From: Motacilla alba alba
Taxonomy: Eukaryota; Chordata; Aves; Passeriformes; Motacillidae
Length of the DNA stretch: 64,000 bases
NCBI RefSeq assembly: GCF_015832195.1
Contig: NC_052044.1
Coordinates: 1,937,147 to 2,001,146 of the forward strand
Direction: 5' to 3'
The number at the start of each line of letters is the position of its first letter. The first letter of the stretch is position 1. Positions 28,961 to 39,854 of the stretch are shown here, piece by piece. A model generated the notes under the pieces. The model did not search any database, was not told where the DNA came from, and worked only from the letters and a program-made list of their open reading frames with translations. The position numbers and the translations under genes are program-made.

Positions 28961-29217
28961 GGAAAGGCCCCACAGCCCCAGCCCAGGCTGGGATCTCCCC
29001 AGGATCCCGATCCCAAATCCTGGGAGCATCCCAAACAGGAGCAGAGATGGGATGGGGTTGGGGTTTTTTTGGGAATTCCACCCAAAATCCTCCCAGGGGT
29101 CTGGGAGCTGGCCCGGGGGGCTCCCATCCCCCACCCCTCGCTGTCCCACAAACCCTCCCCCAGCTCCCCCAAATCCCCAAAATCCCAAAATTCGGATCGG
29201 GCACCTCCTGCCCGTCC

Positions 29218-29312
29218 CGGTGACGTCACCCCGCTTTATGTGCGTGACAGCAGAGCGCTTATTACAGTCATCAGCATAATTAGCAGCAGCCAATTACCGT
29301 AATAACACCGTG
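29218..29312. promoter_or_regulatory. Candidate conserved element with CRE and AATTACCGTAAT
   Basis: TGACGTCA at 29221-29228 is a perfect palindromic cAMP-response element. It is followed by GCTTTATGTGCGTGACAGC, TTATTACAGTCATCAGC, ATAATTAGC and AATTACCGTAATAA (29292-29305). The last word is shared with the element at 25,466. Confidence 0.5.
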
Positions 29313-29535
29313 CCGATGCGGGGGACTTCGGGAAAAACTGGTTTATTTGGGATTTTGGAGACACGAGTGAAAAAACGGCGCCGCCAGACGCGGCCCCGGG
29401 GAACGCAGAGCTCCCCCCAAAAAAGAAACTCACCCCAAAAAAATCCCCATCCCAAAAAAACTCATCCCAAAAAAACCTCATCCTGAAAATGCTCCCGGGC
29501 CGGCCGGGAGGGAAGGAGCGTGTGGGAGATCCTGG

Positions 29536-29588
29536 AAGAGCCGTTCCCGTTCCCGTTCCCGTTCCCGTTCCCGTTCCCGTTCCGTTCC
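29536..29588. repeat. (CCGTTC)n hexamer microsatellite
   Basis: Eight perfect CCCGTT units. Confidence 0.97.
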
Positions 29589-29689
29589 AGCCGCGTTCCC
29601 GCGGGGCCGCGCTCGGGGCCGCGCTCCTCCAGCAGCCCCCGCGCCGCCGGAGGGGAGCGTTCCCGAAAAACCGTTCTGGAAAGGAAACA

Positions 29690-29880
29690 TTCCCCAAAAG
29701 CGGCTCCAGAAAACGTCCCTGAAAAGCGATTCCAGAGAACATCCCTGAGAAATTCCAGAGAACATCCCTGAGAAATTCCAGAGAACATTGCCCAGAAACA
29801 ATTCCAGAAAACATTTCAAAAGAACAATTCCAGAAAACACCCCAAAGAAGCGATTCCAGAAAACATTCCCGAGAAGTGGG
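29690..29880. repeat. AGAACATCCCTGAGAAATTCC repeat
   Basis: Units of 21-27 bp around TTCCAGAGAACAT or TTCCAGAAAACA, seven to eight copies. Confidence 0.9.
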
Positions 29881-29939
29881 AATTCAATCTCATTCCCTTC
29901 CCGGAGCTGCTCCTCAGGCCTGAGCTCGGCTGGGCCCGG

Positions 29940-30080
29940 CTCCGCCTCTGGGCCCTTTAGGCCGGGTTTAAAGCCAGGGTTAGGCTGGGTTTACAGCCGG
30001 GATTAGGCCGGGTTTCAAGCCAGGGTTAGGCCAGGCTTACAGCCGGGATTAGGCCGGGTTTACAGCCGGGATTAGGCGGG
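29940..30080. repeat. GCCGGGTTTACAGCCGGGATTAG minisatellite
   Basis: Six copies of a 22-23 bp unit with ATTAGGCCGGGTTT. Confidence 0.92.
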
Positions 30081-30540
30081 GGATGCCTCGGTGCTGTCCC
30101 CAAGGGCGCTCGGGTGAAAGCGTCGCTGGCCTCGCCTCCAAACCTTCGGGAGCCGCCTCGTCCCCATCGGCCACCCCAAAAACGCCCCTCAGTCTGCCCA
30201 GGCCCAGTCCCAGTCTGGAAGGGTCCCGGGACCTCCCCATGGGGAGTTCCTCCCTTCCCCAGCCCCGGGATTGCGGCTGGGGAGGGGAAAATGAAAATAA
30301 AACGGGAGCCGGGAAGGGGAAAATGATCCCTGTGATCCCTGAGATCCCCGTGATCCCTCTAATTTGCTTTATGGCATTTTTTTCCTCCTTTTTTCCCCCC
30401 TCTCTTCCCTTCCCAGATGTTTTTTCCCCTCCTTGCCCCTCCCAGGGACACCCTCAGGGAAAATCCTCCCCCAGCCGCGCCCCAGCCCCAAAATCCACCT
30501 TAAATCCCTGTGAGGGGGGAAAAACCCAACCCCAGCCCCA
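30080..30540. other. Spacer, no gene seen
   Basis: Short CCCTGTGATCCCTGAGATCC repeat at 30,322-30,360, otherwise mixed. No gene is recognised. Confidence 0.35.
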
Positions 30541-30544
30541 GAGA

Positions 30545-30620
30545 ACCCCCCAGTCCCGTCCCAGTCCCGTCCCAGTCCCGTCCCAGTCCCGTCCCAGTCC
30601 TGTCCCAGTCCCGTCCCAGC
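30545..30620. repeat. 12-bp CCCAGTCCCGTC repeat
   Basis: Six copies in register. Confidence 0.95.
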
Positions 30621-30984
30621 GCCCCCAGCTCGGGTGGGGTGCCCAGGGCAGGGGAGGCAGCGCCAAAATTTTGATTTTTAAAGGGAAAAACCTGAATTTC
30701 TGCCACTCCGGGGCTGCTTTTGTGATGTGAAGAGCAGGAATTTGCAGGGGGAAAGCGGCGGGAAGGGAAAGGGGGGTGGGGGGCTGGAATTGGGGGTGTC
30801 TGGGGACCCCCGGAGGCCCCGAGCTGCAGCGCTGGAGCGTTTCCCGTTCCCCTCCCAGAACAAACAGCGGGATCCAGCCCCGCTGGGCAGGGGGAGGGAA
30901 AAAAACCCATTTTCTGTCCGGCCGTAATTCCTGCCTGTCAGCCCCGCCAGCAGCCGCATTCCAGCGCCGCACGCCCGCCCGAAA

Positions 30985-31245
30985 CCCCCTGCCCAAAAGC
31001 ACTCCCTTCCCAAAATCATTTCCTTGCCAAAATCATCCCCTTCCAAAATCATCCCCATTCCAAAACAATCCCCTTCCCAAATCATACCCTGCCCAAAATC
31101 CCCTTCCCAAAGCAATCCCCCTCCCAAAATCCCCTTCCCAGAACCTCCTGCCCAAAATCCCCTTCCCAAAACCATTCCCTTTCCAAAACCATTCCCTTCC
31201 CAAAATCATTCCCTGCCCAAAATCCCTTCCCAAAGCAATCCCCTC
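30985..31245. repeat. CCTTCCCAAAATCATT repeat
   Basis: About 16 units of 14-18 bp: CCCTTCCCAAA with ATCATT or GCAATC. Confidence 0.92.
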
Positions 31246-31860
31246 GTCCCTTCCCGCGCAGCCCGAGCCCCGGGCCGTCCCCTCCCGTCCCCCGGCAGCA
31301 GGACCCGATCCCGCCCGGTTTTGCCCCATTTTCCTGCGGGAGCGGCGAGCGCGGCCCCGCTCCGGCTGCTGCCAGCGGCAGCTGGGGCGAGCAGGCCCCG
31401 TTTTCCTTTTATTTTGTTTTTTTTTTGAGGGATTCTGGAAGAGCAGCAGGAGGGGAGGGAGGGCTTTGGAATCGTTTTTTCCTTTGCATTTTTTAAGATT
31501 TGTTTTTTGAGGGGCGTCTCTGGTGGAGTTCATTTTAAAGTGAGGAAAAGGGGGAGACAAAGGGGTGGGAAATGAGGGTTTTGCTCCTTTTTTTTTTTTT
31601 GTTTTTTTTTTTGGTGGTTTCACCCCAAACCGTCCAAGCTGGAGGCCCGGGCCAAGGAACGCTGCCCAAAGCTCCAACACTTAATGGATTCAGGGAGAAA
31701 AAGGACGGGAAAAGGACAAAAGGAGCCCGGGCAGAGGCGGATCCGCAGCCCCGGAGCCTCCTGGAGGTTCTCCCTCGCCAGGGAGCTCCCTTGGCCCGAT
31801 TCCCGCGGGATTAACCCCAAAGCCAAAGCCCAGCCCGAAGCCTCCGCGTCACCGTGCCGG
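31245..31860. other. CpG-rich then T-rich spacer, no gene seen
   Basis: 31,250-31,410 is CpG rich and unique. 31,410-31,640 has long T runs. No coding exon is recognised. Confidence 0.35.
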
Positions 31861-31935
31861 GGCTCTCAGCGCCGCCAATTAACGCTCACGCGCTGCCAAT
31901 TAAGGCTTGCGCAAGGCGATGAAATCAGAGCCCGA
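31860..31935. promoter_or_regulatory. Element with two CCAATTAA sites and a C/EBP palindrome
   Basis: CCAATTAACGCTCACGCGCT and CCAATTAAGGCTTGCGC are two diverged 22-base copies. TTGCGCAA at 31907-31914 is a perfect C/EBP-type palindrome. Non-repetitive outside this. Confidence 0.4.
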
Positions 31936-32184
31936 ACCCCAAATCCCCGCGCTCATTGCCCGCCCCGACGGGCCGGGCCGGGCTGGGCTGTTAATCCCGG
32001 CCTCTGGGATTCGGCTTTTCCCTTTTTTTGGGGTTTTGGAGCCCCGCTCCGGTTCTGCCGGGCAGGGGCACGGGGAGAGCTGGAAAAGATTGATCGCGGC
32101 TCACGGAGAGCGGCCCCGGGCTCGGGAACCGAGCGCTGCTGATGCACCGGGGCTTTGTTATCTCGGGGCAGCGCTTATCGCTGA

Positions 32185-32800
32185 GCCCTGTCAGGAGCCT
32201 TATCAGCGATCCTTGTCACCGATCCTTGTCACCGATCCTTGTCACTGATCCTTATCATTGATCCTTATCAGCGATCCTTATCATTGATCCTTATCACCGA
32301 TCCTTATCACTGATCCTTATCACTGATCCTTGTCATTGATCCTTGTCACCGATCCTTGTCACTGATCCTTGTCACTGATCCTTATCATTGATCCTTATCA
32401 GCGATCCTTGTCACTGATCCTTGTCACCGATCCTTGTCACCGATCCTTGTCACTGATCCTTATCATTGATCCTTATCAGCGATCCTTGTCATTGATCCTT
32501 GTCATTGATCCTTGTCACCGATCCTTGTCACTGATCCTTATCACTGATCCTTGTCATTGATCCTTGTCACCGATCCTTATCACTGAGCCTTGTCAGGATC
32601 TTTATCGGCGATCCTTGTCACTGATCCTTATCATTTATCCTTATCACTGATCCTTATCAGCGATCCTTGTCAGGATCTTTGTCACTGAACCTTATCCCCG
32701 AGCCTTATCATTGATCCTTGTCATTGATCCTTGTCACTGAGCCTTATCGCTGATCCTTATCAGCGATCCTTGTCACTGAACCTTATCAGCGAGCCCACGC
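32185..32800. repeat. 13-bp minisatellite carrying GATA sites
   Basis: About 45 units of GATCCTTGTCACC or GATCCTTATCATT. Roughly 19 units read TTATCA, the complement of TGATAA, a canonical WGATAR site. Unit length is stable, and the T/G and last-two-base variants are shuffled along the array. Confidence 0.95.
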
Positions 32801-32899
32801 TCAGTTGGATCCCCTTGGGGCTCGGTTTCATCCTTTCAAGGCTGGGTTTTACTCCCTTAAAGCTCGGTTTTACCCTTCAGGGCCTGGTTTTCGGGCCTC

Positions 32900-33225
32900 C
32901 CCGAACCCCAAATCCCTCCCCAAACCCCAAATCCCTCCCCAAACCCCAAACCCCTCAGACCCCAAACCCCTCAGATCCCGAACCCCTCAGGCCCCAAACT
33001 CCTCAGACCCCAAATCCCTCCCCAAACCCGAAACCCCTCCCCAAATCACAAACCCCTCGGACCCCAAACCCCTCAGACCCCAAACCCCTCCCTAAATCAC
33101 AAATCCCACCCCAAACCCCAAACCCCTCAGACCCCAAACCCCTCCCTAAATCACAAATCCCACCCCAAACCCCAAACCCCTCAGACCCCAAATCCCTCCC
33201 CAAACCCCTCCCCAAACTCCAGACC
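32900..33225. repeat. CCCCAAACCCCTCAGA repeat
   Basis: Units CAAACCCCTCAGACC and CAAATCCCTCCC, with one 57-base segment (CTCCCTAAATCACAAATCCC) duplicated. Confidence 0.95.
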
Positions 33226-33261
33226 CTCAGTCCCAGCCCCTGCCCGCCCTGCCCCGCATTT

Positions 33262-33575
33262 TGGGCCGTTCCGTGCCGTTCGGGGCCGTTCCGAGCCGTT
33301 CAGAGCCGTTCCGGGCCGTTCCGAGCCGTTCAGAGCCGTTCCGGGCCGTTCGGGGCCGTTCGGGGCCGTTCGGGGCCGTTCCGGGCCGTTCCGAGCCGTT
33401 CCGAGCCGTTCAGAGCCGTTCCGGGCCGTTCGGGGCCGTTCCGGGCCGTTCGGGGCCGTTCCGGGCCGTTCCGAGCCGTTCGGGGCCGTTCCGGGCCGTT
33501 CCGAGCCATTCCAGGCCGTTCCGAGCCGTTCCGGGCCGTTCCGGGCCGTTCCGTGCCGTTCGGGGCCGTTCCGCT
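33262..33575. repeat. 10-bp GGCCGTTCCG minisatellite
   Basis: About 31 decamers in strict 10-base register with variants GGGCCGTTCC, GAGCCGTTCA and GGGGCCGTTC. Confidence 0.97.
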
Positions 33576-33639
33576 GCAGCCGCGGCCGCCGCTCGGCGCT
33601 GCCATCGCGCCCCCTAGCGCCCGCGCCGCGCCTTGCAGC

Positions 33640-33730
33640 CGAACCCTTCCGAACCTTGCCGAACTCTGCCGAATTCTGCCGAACTCTGCCGAACTCTGCC
33701 GAACTCTGCCGAACTCTGCCGAACCCTGCC
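33640..33730. repeat. 10-bp TCTGCCGAAC repeat
   Basis: Eight decamers. It keeps the 10-base period of the preceding array and shares GCCG. Confidence 0.95.
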
Positions 33731-33734
33731 AAAA

Positions 33735-34020
33735 TCCCTCAAACATCCCATAAAAATCCCTCAAAATCCCACCAAATCCTACAAAAAATCCCACAAAATT
33801 CCATAAAAACCCCTAAAAATCCCGCAAAAATCTCACAAAAATCCCTCAAGTGATCATAAAAATCCCTCAAAATCGCCTAAAAATCGCACCAAATGCCATG
33901 AAAACCCCACAAAATCCCTTTAAATCCCTCGAAATCCCACAAAAATCCCTCAGAATATCATAAAAATCCCTCAAAATCCCTTAAAATCCCTCAAAATCCC
34001 ACAAAAATCATAAAATGCGG
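33735..34020. repeat. AAAAATCCCTCAAAATCCC repeat
   Basis: Short AT-rich and CCC units with decay, about 25 copies. Confidence 0.9.
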
Positions 34021-34194
34021 GATCAGGGAGGGGAAAGCCCCCCGCCGAGCAGGGATGGGGCAAGGGGAATTTTAAAATTTGTCCCTCGGGATTTGGGGTT
34101 TCAGGGCGGGAAATGAGGGATTTCCACCCAAAACTGCGCCCGAGGGGCCGGGGGGCTCCTGGGGCCACCGAGAGCGGAGACTGGGCCACCAAAA

Positions 34195-34310
34195 GGGACA
34201 ATTTCCCCCAAAAAATGAGAATTTCCCCCCCAAAAAAGGCAAATTGCCCTCCCCAAAAGTGAGAGTTTGCCCCCAAAAACGTGAATTTCCCCCAAAAGGA
34301 CACCCCAGCG
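34195..34310. repeat. GAATTTCCCCCAAAAA repeat
   Basis: Five units of about 26 bp. Confidence 0.8.
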
Positions 34311-34354
34311 AGTGGAGGCCGAGCCCACGCCAGGAGTGACCCCAAAAAGGGGCA

Positions 34355-34495
34355 GAAAATGGGGCAAAAGCCCAGGAGTTGGGGCAAAAACCCAGGAATT
34401 GGGGCAAAAACCCGGGAACTGGGGCAAAAGCCCGGGATTTGGGGCAGAACTCCGGGATTTGGGGCAGAACTCCGGGATTTGGGGCAGAAGCACCC
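34355..34495. repeat. 21-bp GGGGCAAAAACCCGGGAATT repeat
   Basis: Seven units, ending in CAGAACTCCGGGATTT variants. Confidence 0.95.
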
Positions 34496-34779
34496 GGAGC
34501 AGCGCAGGGAGCCACGGGGATTTCAGAGCAGGGAAAAAAAGAGGGGGAAAATGGGATTTTTTTCCCCATTTCTTTTGAATTTTATGGATTTTTTTTGCAG
34601 CCGGCAGCGCCGGCTCCTCCCGGGAGGAATCAATAACGGGATGGAACCTGCGGGAAGGAACATTTCCTGACCTTTTCAAAGACAATTAAAACCCCGCTGG
34701 AAACGGGGATTTTCAGGAGAAAAAGCCGAGTTCCGCATGGGAAAAACCGAGAAAAAATCAGATTTTTTTTTAATTGTAA

Positions 34780-35000
34780 TTTTTTCCCTTTCCCAGCCGC
34801 AGCAGCGCCGCTTTTGGGGGGAGCAAGCGGGGTTTGGGGGCGGCTGCACCTGCTGGGGGAGGCAGAATTCTCCCCCGGCGGTTTTGAGGCAATAAAAGGG
34901 GATTTTGGGGTGGGAGATTCTGCCCGGCAGTTTATGGAGCCTCTCTGCGGTGCTCATTACCAGCGCGCCGCTGCTTGGGGCTTGTTTGCGCTGGGATTTT
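34780..35000. promoter_or_regulatory. Unique element with posterior-HOX site
   Basis: TTTATGG lies at 34931-34937 in CAGTTTATGGAGCCTCTC, followed by GGTGCTCATTACCAGCGCG. It is non-repetitive and flanked by low-complexity DNA. Candidate conserved element. Confidence 0.35.
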
Positions 35001-35260
35001 TTTATTTTATCATTGGCTTTTACGACTCTTTTTTTTTTTTATTTTTATTTTTTTTTCTTTTCTTTCCGAGGTAGAACCGAAAAATAAAATTAAAAAAAAA
35101 AAAAAGAGGGGGGGGAATAAAAAGGGGAAAAAAAAAATCCCATCCGCAGCCCCCCCGCGCCTGGAGGGATGGAAATAAAATAGGGAACAATTTGTCAGTT
35201 ACAGCGGGAAATAAAAATGATGGATGGCAGGGCCAGGGCCCGGCTCGGCGGAGGCTTCAC
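35000..35260. other. T- and A-rich spacer, no gene seen
   Basis: Long T runs are followed by A runs (35,024-35,130). Confidence 0.4.
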
Positions 35261-35289
35261 CTCCTGCGCCCGGCAGCGGGAGGAGGAGG

Positions 35290-35500
35290 AGGGGAAGCGC
35301 GATTTTGGGGGGAAATCGGGGTTTGGGGGGAGGGAAATTGGGGTTTCGGGGGGATATTCGGGGTTTCGGGGGAATAGCTGCGATTTAGGGGGGGAAATTG
35401 GGATTTTGGGGGGTTAGCTGGGATTTTGGGGGGAAATTTGAATTTTGGGGGGATTTTGGGGTTTGAGGGGTGGGAAGGTGTTTGGGGTTTTGGGGGGAAG
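35290..35500. repeat. GGGGGGAAATTGGGGTTT array
   Basis: Units of about 20-25 bp; G-quadruplex prone. Confidence 0.85.
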
Positions 35501-35640
35501 GGAGGGAGGGAGGAAGGAAGGGAGGAAGGGAGGAAGGAAGGAAGGAAGGAAGGAAGGAAGGAAGGAAGGAAGGAAGGAAGGAAGGAAGGAAGGAAGGAAG
35601 GAAGGAAGGAAGGAAGGAAGGAAGGAAGGAAAGAAAAGAA
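35500..35640. repeat. (GGAA)n tetranucleotide microsatellite
   Basis: About 30 perfect GGAA/AAGG units, with GGGA variants on the left. Confidence 0.98.
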
Positions 35641-36275
35641 AAGGGGAAAAATGGGGGAAAGGAGAGGGGGAAAATGTGGGGGGAAAGCGGAAAAAAAAAG
35701 AGAAAAAAAGAAAAATAAAAGGGAAAAATGTGGGGGGGAAAGGGGAAAAATGGGGGGAAAATGGGAAAAAAATGGGGAAAAAAAGGGATTTCTGCCTCCC
35801 GGGGCCGGGCTCCCTCTCGTCGCCCTTGGCCGGTGTCCCCCCGCCGGGCTCTCCCCCCGCGCTCTCGGGGTTTCTCGGTGCAGGCCAATGCCCCGCCGGG
35901 CCCCGCCGGGCTCCGCTCCCGCTGCCACGGAAACCGCCCCGGCCGCGCCCCCCCTGCCCTGCCCCGGGCACCGGCGACCAACGGGGCGCGGCGACACCGG
36001 GGGACAGCGGGGGACACCGGGGGACAGCACCGCAACGCGGGGCAGCGGGGGAAACGGGGGGTTTGGGGACACTGGAGGGATTTGAGGACATTGGGGGGGT
36101 TTGGGGACATTGGGGACATTGGGGGGGTTTGGGGACATTGGGGGGTTTGGGGGGATTCGGGGTTTGGGGACAGTGGTGGGGGGGGTTGGGGGCAGAGCTG
36201 GGGCTGCGGTTGTCCCCTCGTGTCCCCTCCCCCCCGCAGCCGCGCCGGTTTAATGGGCTGGAATGGGAACAAAAA
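35640..36275. other. Purine tract, CpG-rich stretch and GGGGACA repeats, no gene seen
   Basis: 35,640-35,790 is G/A-rich. 35,795-36,000 is CpG rich. 36,000-36,180 is a GGGGACATTGGGGGGTTTG repeat. Confidence 0.5.
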
Positions 36276-36316
36276 TGAATAAAAATGAATAAAAATGAAT
36301 AAAAATGAATAAAAAT
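36270..36316. repeat. 11-bp AATGAATAAAA repeat
   Basis: Four perfect copies. Confidence 0.95.
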
Positions 36317-36344
36317 GGAGCCTCGGATGGGATCCTGCTGTGGA

Positions 36345-36600
36345 ATTCGGGATCGGGAATCGGGGATTGGGGACTGGGGATCTGGGGCTGAGAATTGGGA
36401 ATTGAGGATTGGCAATTGGGGGTTGGGAACTGGGGATTGGGAATTGGGAACCAGGGATTGGGAATTCGGGGCTGGGGATTGGGAATCGGAAATGGGGAAT
36501 TGGGAATCAGGGATTGGGAATTGGGAATTTAGGATTGGGAATTCGGGGCTGGGAACCGGGAATGGGGAATTGGGAATCAGGGATTGGGAATCGGCTTTGG
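36345..36600. repeat. GGGAATTGGGAATCAGGGATT repeat
   Basis: Seven-base GGGAATT/GGGGATT units with a higher-order repeat of about 70 bp (GGGGCTGGGAACCGG-type copies at 36,470 and 36,548). Confidence 0.95.
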
Positions 36601-36807
36601 GGCCGCAGGACGGGGCCGGCGCTGCCAGCAGCGCTCCCCCCGATCCCAAACCCCCGAAATTCTCCCAAACCCCCGCGCCCACCCCGGGAATCGTGTCCCC
36701 TCCCGGCGCTGATGTCGCCCGTGTCCCCGGGGCTCACGGGGACCCCGCGGTGCCGGGGAGGGCCGGGGTTTGGGGTCCCCCCCGCCGGAGCCGGAGCCCC
36801 CCCAGTC

Positions 36808-36895
36808 GCGGCTCCTCGTCATTGATTTCCCGCTAATGGCCGTTAATTATCGCCCTGCTTTAATTAATGGCCCTGACGGCAGCAGCGCCGCCAGA
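36808..36895. promoter_or_regulatory. TAAT-rich unique element 0.5-1 kb upstream of ATP5MC2
   Basis: Four homeodomain cores lie within 70 bases: CATTGATTT, CTAATGGCCGTTAATTATCG and TTTAATTAATGG. It ends in a CpG-rich stretch. This is the last AT-rich island before the ATP5MC2 promoter. Confidence 0.45.
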
Positions 36896-36899
36896 GAGC

Positions 36900-37320
36900 C
36901 GCGGCTGGCAGTGGCAGTGTCCCCAACGGGGGGGACAGCACGGGGCGGGGGGGTGGCAGTGTCCCCAAGGGGGGGTGACAGCACCGGGGGGGTGACACAG
37001 GACAGCGGGGTGGCAGTGTCCCCAAGGGGGGGTGACAGCACAGGGGGTTGGCAGTGTCCCCAAGGCGGGGGGGGCGGGGACAGTGTCCCCAAGGGGGGGG
37101 GGGGGTGACAGAACCTGGGGGGTGGCAGTGTCCCCAAGGTGGGGGAGACACGCCATTGTGGGGGGGGCCATAGTCCTGGCAGGGGACACTGCAGCCGGGA
37201 GGGGGACACAGCACCTGGAGATGACACTGCGCCCTCCCTGCAGCCCCGGGGGCACGGTGGGGGCACGGTGGGGACACGGTGGGGACACGGTGGGGGCACG
37301 GTGGGGACACTCGCGGTGTC
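36900..37320. repeat. GTGGCAGTGTCCCCAAGGGGG minisatellite
   Basis: About eight units of 30-45 bp with GGTGGCAGTGTCCCCAAGG, then GGGGGCACGGTGGGGACACG units at 37,249-37,312. Confidence 0.95.
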
Positions 37321-37364
37321 ACACGCGCACAGGTGTCCCCCCCGTGTCGCTCCCGCCCCAGGTG

Positions 37365-37555
37365 CGCACACCTGCGCTCCCCCGTTTTCCCGCCAGAGGG
37401 CGCGCGCGCTTTCGCCCCGCCCACCCCCGCCCAGGCCCCGCCCCCCGCGCCGCTCCGAGTCCTCCCGTCCGGCAGGGGGCGCCGCGCGCGGCCGCAGCCC
37501 CTCCCCCGGCGCGCGCGCGCACACGGAGCGGCCGCGACCTGCCCGGCGGAGCCCG
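37365..37555 (+). promoter_or_regulatory. ATP5MC2: ATP5MC2 CpG-island promoter and probable 5'UTR exon
   Basis: A dense CpG stretch with GC boxes and a CGCGCGCGCGCAC run ends at the donor GAGCCCG|GTGAGAG, with the last exon base at 37555. No TATA box is seen, as is usual for housekeeping mitochondrial genes. The next acceptor is probably one of the CCCCTCAG words just before the ATG, for example the AG at 37956-37957. Confidence 0.6.
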
Positions 37556-37769
37556 GTGAGAGCGGGGGACGGAGCGGGGGGACACCGAGAGCCCGGGGAC
37601 ACCGAGAGCCCCGGGACACCGAGAGCCCCCCAGGCTGGGCCCGAGAGCCCGGCGGCCTCGGGAGCTGCGCTCCGCCGCCGCGGGGGACACCTGCAGCAGC
37701 GCCTCCGTCCCTGTCCCCAAAGTGCCGCTGCCGGGAGGGGCCACCTGGGTGACAGCGACGCGCCCTGCC

Positions 37770-37995
37770 CCTCCCGTGTGTGCCCGTGTCCCACTCGTGC
37801 CCCCTGCGTGCCACTGTGTCCCCTCAGCCCTGTCCCATCCGTGTCCCCTGTGTCCCACTCGTATCACTCTGCCATGTCCCCCTGTGTCCCCTCACCGGTT
37901 TCCCCTCGGCCGTGTCCCACCCGTGTCCCCTCAGCCACGTCCCCTGTGTCCCCTCAGCCGTGTCCCTCGGCCGTGTCCCCGTGTCCCTCCGTCCT
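37770..37995 (+). repeat. CCGTGTCCCCTCAG repeat in ATP5MC2 intron or leader
   Basis: TGTCCCCTCAGCC and CGTGTCCCACTCG units of about 14-23 bp repeat. Several copies end in CTCAG, so they offer multiple potential splice acceptors before the start codon. Confidence 0.85.
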
Positions 37996-37999
37996 CGCC

Positions 38000-39386
<1,387 letters not shown>

Positions 39387-39413
39387 CCGGCGCGGTGACA
39401 GCCACGGACGGGC

Positions 39414-39419
39414 AATAAA
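39414..39419 (+). terminator. ATP5MC2: ATP5MC2 poly(A) signal
   Basis: A canonical AATAAA lies 28 bases after the stop codon, followed by a GT-rich stretch (GGTTCGGTGACAGTCTGGG and CTGCTCGTGTCTCC), giving a very short 3'UTR. Confidence 0.88.
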
Positions 39420-39589
39420 GACGGTTCGGTGACAGTCTGGGCTGCTCGTGTCTCCTTGGTGGCCCTGGCTGGTGTCACCTGTCTGCAGCTGGGTCTGTGC
39501 CCGCAGCATCACCCCGGGGAGGTGGCGGGGTCCCCTCTGGGCGGAGTCCCCCAAGGGGACGGGGACATCGCTGATGCCCGGGAGCTCCT

Positions 39590-39780
39590 GGGTGCCACCC
39601 TGCTGCCACCCTGCTGCCACTCTGGCTGCCACCCTGCTGCCACCGCCATCTGTCCCTGCGGGACACCGGGGCCGGGAGGGGCTGCGGGGCTGGCCGGGGC
39701 CGGAGCGGGGAGCAGGGTGTGACCGGGGTGTGACCGGGGTGTGACCGGGGTGTGACTGCTGTGGTACGGGGGACAGTGCC
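39590..39780 (+). repeat. Short CCACCCTGCTG and GGGGTGTGACC repeats
   Basis: Four CTGCCACC units are followed by four GACCGGGGTGT units. No gene is seen. Confidence 0.85.
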
Positions 39781-39854
39781 AGCCGTGTCCTGGCTTTGGG
39801 GTGTGCCAGAGGCCCGGGCCCGGCCGTGCCCGGGACTGGGGGCGTGCCTGTGAG

